In this document: positions 31,870 through 33,331 of the stretch, in pieces | Position numbering within the stretch: the first letter of the stretch is position 1 | Layout of the letters: every line of letters starts with the position of its first letter | Source of the DNA: an uncultured Sutterellaceae bacterium | GTDB taxonomy: Bacteria > Pseudomonadota > Gammaproteobacteria > Burkholderiales > Burkholderiaceae_F | Length of the DNA stretch: 33,331 bases | NCBI GenBank assembly: GCA_902797695.1 | Contig: CADBTW010000099.1 | Location: forward strand, 1-33,331 | Direction of reading: 5' to 3' | Position numbers and translations under genes: made by a program | The notes under the pieces: generated by a model | What the model saw: only the letters and a program-made list of their open reading frames with translations | Databases searched by the model: none | What the model was told of the DNA's origin: nothing

Positions 31870-32259
31870 TACTTTCAATTATTTTCCACTCATTATTTGT
31901 TTATTTAATATCAGTTTCTATTAAATCAGAGAGCCAAATTTATTGGATGGTTTGGCCAGCTAAAAGTGTTTGCCTTTTAGGATCTAATAGTTTTTAATTG
32001 AGTACTACTATCTTTTCGATATATATTACCGGTATTTTATTAACTGTTTGTTTGAGGATTTTTCCGCCGCTGCCTCCTACCGTGGAGAAAGCCCACGTGC
32101 CGGAAGGGACGGCTGCGAATGCCGCCCAGTTGGAGCAGGGAGACGCAGAATAAGGAGTGGCCCGGTTTCCCGCAGCTTTGAATATCGGGAAGCAGGGATC
32201 CCGCATCCAGTGCCGCAGATCTCTGCGGATGATCCCGAAACGCGTGACGGAGCAACTAT
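31870..32259. other. AT-rich gap before the truncated flavoprotein gene
   Basis: The first 180 bases are strongly AT-rich with no gene; from about 32050 the sequence turns GC-rich. On the plus strand a 51-codon frame from a TTG at 31998 to TAA at 32153 crosses that boundary: a hydrophobic start, then TVEKAHVPEGTAANAAQLEQ with local codon habits. It has no good ribosome site and may be the 3' remnant of a lost gene. No terminator for the LysR gene was seen. Confidence 0.35.
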
Positions 32260-33291
32260 ATGGGCACGAAGTCAGGCAAGAACCAAGCCCCCCTCTCTTC
32301 CCTTTCCGATTTGTGCAGAGCTGGCGGCGAGGAAGACAGTGCGGAAAACTGGGATCAGGAAACCGATGTGCTCGTCATCGGATATGGCGCCGCTGGAGCC
32401 TCTGCAGCAATCGCGGCGCACGATGCGGGAGCTCGCGTCCTTATCGTGGAAAAGATGGAGGAGCCAGGTGGTAATACCCGTTCGGCAGGCGGCGGTTTCA
32501 TCATTCCCGAGGATGCAGGCAAGGCATACGAATACCTCTCGATGACTTTCGCCTTCGCTGACGATGAAATGGACGAGGACCTGGTAAGAACGTTCTGCCA
32601 GGGCGCCTCAAGGCTTCGGGGGTGGTTTGAACGAATCGCCCCGGAAGCGCGGCTTGAAATCCTTGGTCACGCGAACTTCCCAAACCTTCCATTTGCGGAG
32701 ACCATCACGAAGTATCGGATCGCGGGAAAACGGAACGGCGGACAGGAACTGATGGCAACGCTCAGGCGTGCGGTAGAAGAGAAGAGGCAGATCCCGGTCT
32801 GGCTCAGGAGTCCCGCGCTCGAGCTACTCCAGGAGGGAAAGCGGGTCGCGGGAGCCATTGTGAGGCACGCGGGGAAAGAGCTTCGCATCAGGGCGCGGCG
32901 CGGCGTAATCCTCGCACGCGGCGGGTATGAATTCGACCGTGAGTCCTTGAGAACCTTCTGCCCGGGGAAGGAAATCCTCGCTCTCGGAAACCCGGGGAAC
33001 ACCGGGGATGGCCTTCGGATGGCGGCGTCGATGGGCGCTCGCATGTGGCACATGACCTCATACTCGAGTCCGTTGGGCGTGAAGGTTCCCGGCTGCCGTG
33101 CTGCGGTCTTTATTTCCATGCAGTCGCCGAACTACTTCGTCGTGAATCAGAGCGGGGTCCGATTCTTCAACGAAGCCGGCGTCGATTTCCACGGCTTTCT
33201 CTATGCCGTGAATCATTTTGATCCAGAGAAACGGCGCTATCCCTTGCCAGGCGCAACGATAAAGTACCCTACAGGGCGCAATGAGAACTGA
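32260..33291 (+). pseudogene. Truncated FAD-dependent fumarate reductase-like flavoprotein
   Basis: A 343-aa frame of the FAD_binding_2 family. The Rossmann motif is VIGYGAAGASAAIAA near residues 39-53, followed by EKMEEPGGNTRSAGGG and, later, GVILARGGYEF, GNTGDGLRMAASMGA and RFFNEAGVDFHGF. Relatives run to about 470-560 aa; everything after the HFDPEKRRYP segment is missing, including the C-terminal substrate-binding His and Arg and the closing GLYAAGE dinucleotide motif. The last ~15 residues (TIKYPTGRNEN end) do not resemble the family. The TGA stop is the first three bases of an inverted repeat resembling an insertion-sequence end. No signal peptide is seen. As it stands, it should not be a functional reductase. 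Confidence 0.7.
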
Positions 33292-33331
33292 TCCCCCCTA
33301 GTCAAGAAACAAGGGGATCACCAAATGCACC
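33289..33331 (+). mobile_element. Possible left end of an insertion sequence
   Basis: From 33289 the sequence begins TGATCCCC and carries the inverse GGGGATCA at 33313-33320. AAGGGG is followed nine bases later by an ATG at 33325, at the window edge. Many IS3-type elements start with TGA and a C-rich end and place orfA within 40-50 bases. This is resemblance only; no transposase sequence is inside the window. Confidence 0.4.

Overview
The window looks like chromosome from an anaerobic or microaerophilic, high-GC betaproteobacterium, most likely a gut member of the Sutterellaceae (Sutterella/Parasutterella/Mesosutterella type). This rests on gene content rather than a marker gene: a Tat-exported fumarate-reductase-like flavoprotein, a Neisseria/Burkholderia-type porin, an aspartase for fumarate respiration, LysR regulators and strong GC3 bias. 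No rRNA, tRNA or CRISPR array was seen. GC-rich coding creates very long antisense open frames, which were discarded.

Layout. 1-3.7 kb: a 3' gene remnant with its terminator, a Tat-exported FAD reductase and a porin. 3.8-9.7 kb: a nitroreductase, an aconitase carrying a Tat signal peptide, and, divergent from it, a TtrS/TtrR-like two-component system with a PhnD-like periplasmic sensor. 9.7-15.5 kb: a gene-free stretch, a metallophosphoesterase, a cupin, a MarR regulator with a flavodoxin-fold oxidoreductase behind two near-identical palindromes, and a lower-GC DUF4143 ATPase. 15.5-21 kb: a six-gene minus-strand operon (amino-acid-type ABC importer, PucG-like ureidoglycine transaminase, AllC-like allantoate amidohydrolase). 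21.5-26 kb: an AMI1-like amidase, an unknown 147-aa protein and two tandem M20 amidohydrolases. 26-27.2 kb: a gene-free convergent region with a cluster of repeated sites. 27.2-31.9 kb: aspartase and a DMT transporter, each divergent from a LysR regulator. 32.2-33.3 kb: a flavoprotein gene cut short at a sequence resembling an insertion-sequence end.

How it fits together. The theme is use of imported nitrogenous compounds (ureides, amides, N-acyl amino acids, aspartate) together with anaerobic respiration: aspartase would release fumarate and ammonia, and extracytoplasmic flavoproteins could use enoate-type acceptors. The exported aconitase beside its own two-component system suggests tricarboxylate chemistry outside the cytoplasm.

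The least explained signal is the 26.0-26.85 kb region. Five exact copies of GCAACG-N4-CCGTACC, two degenerate forward copies and one weaker inverted copy are scattered among AT-rich tracts between two convergent genes. They are not periodic, not coding and not embedded in duplicated flanks, so they look like binding sites for an unidentified protein.
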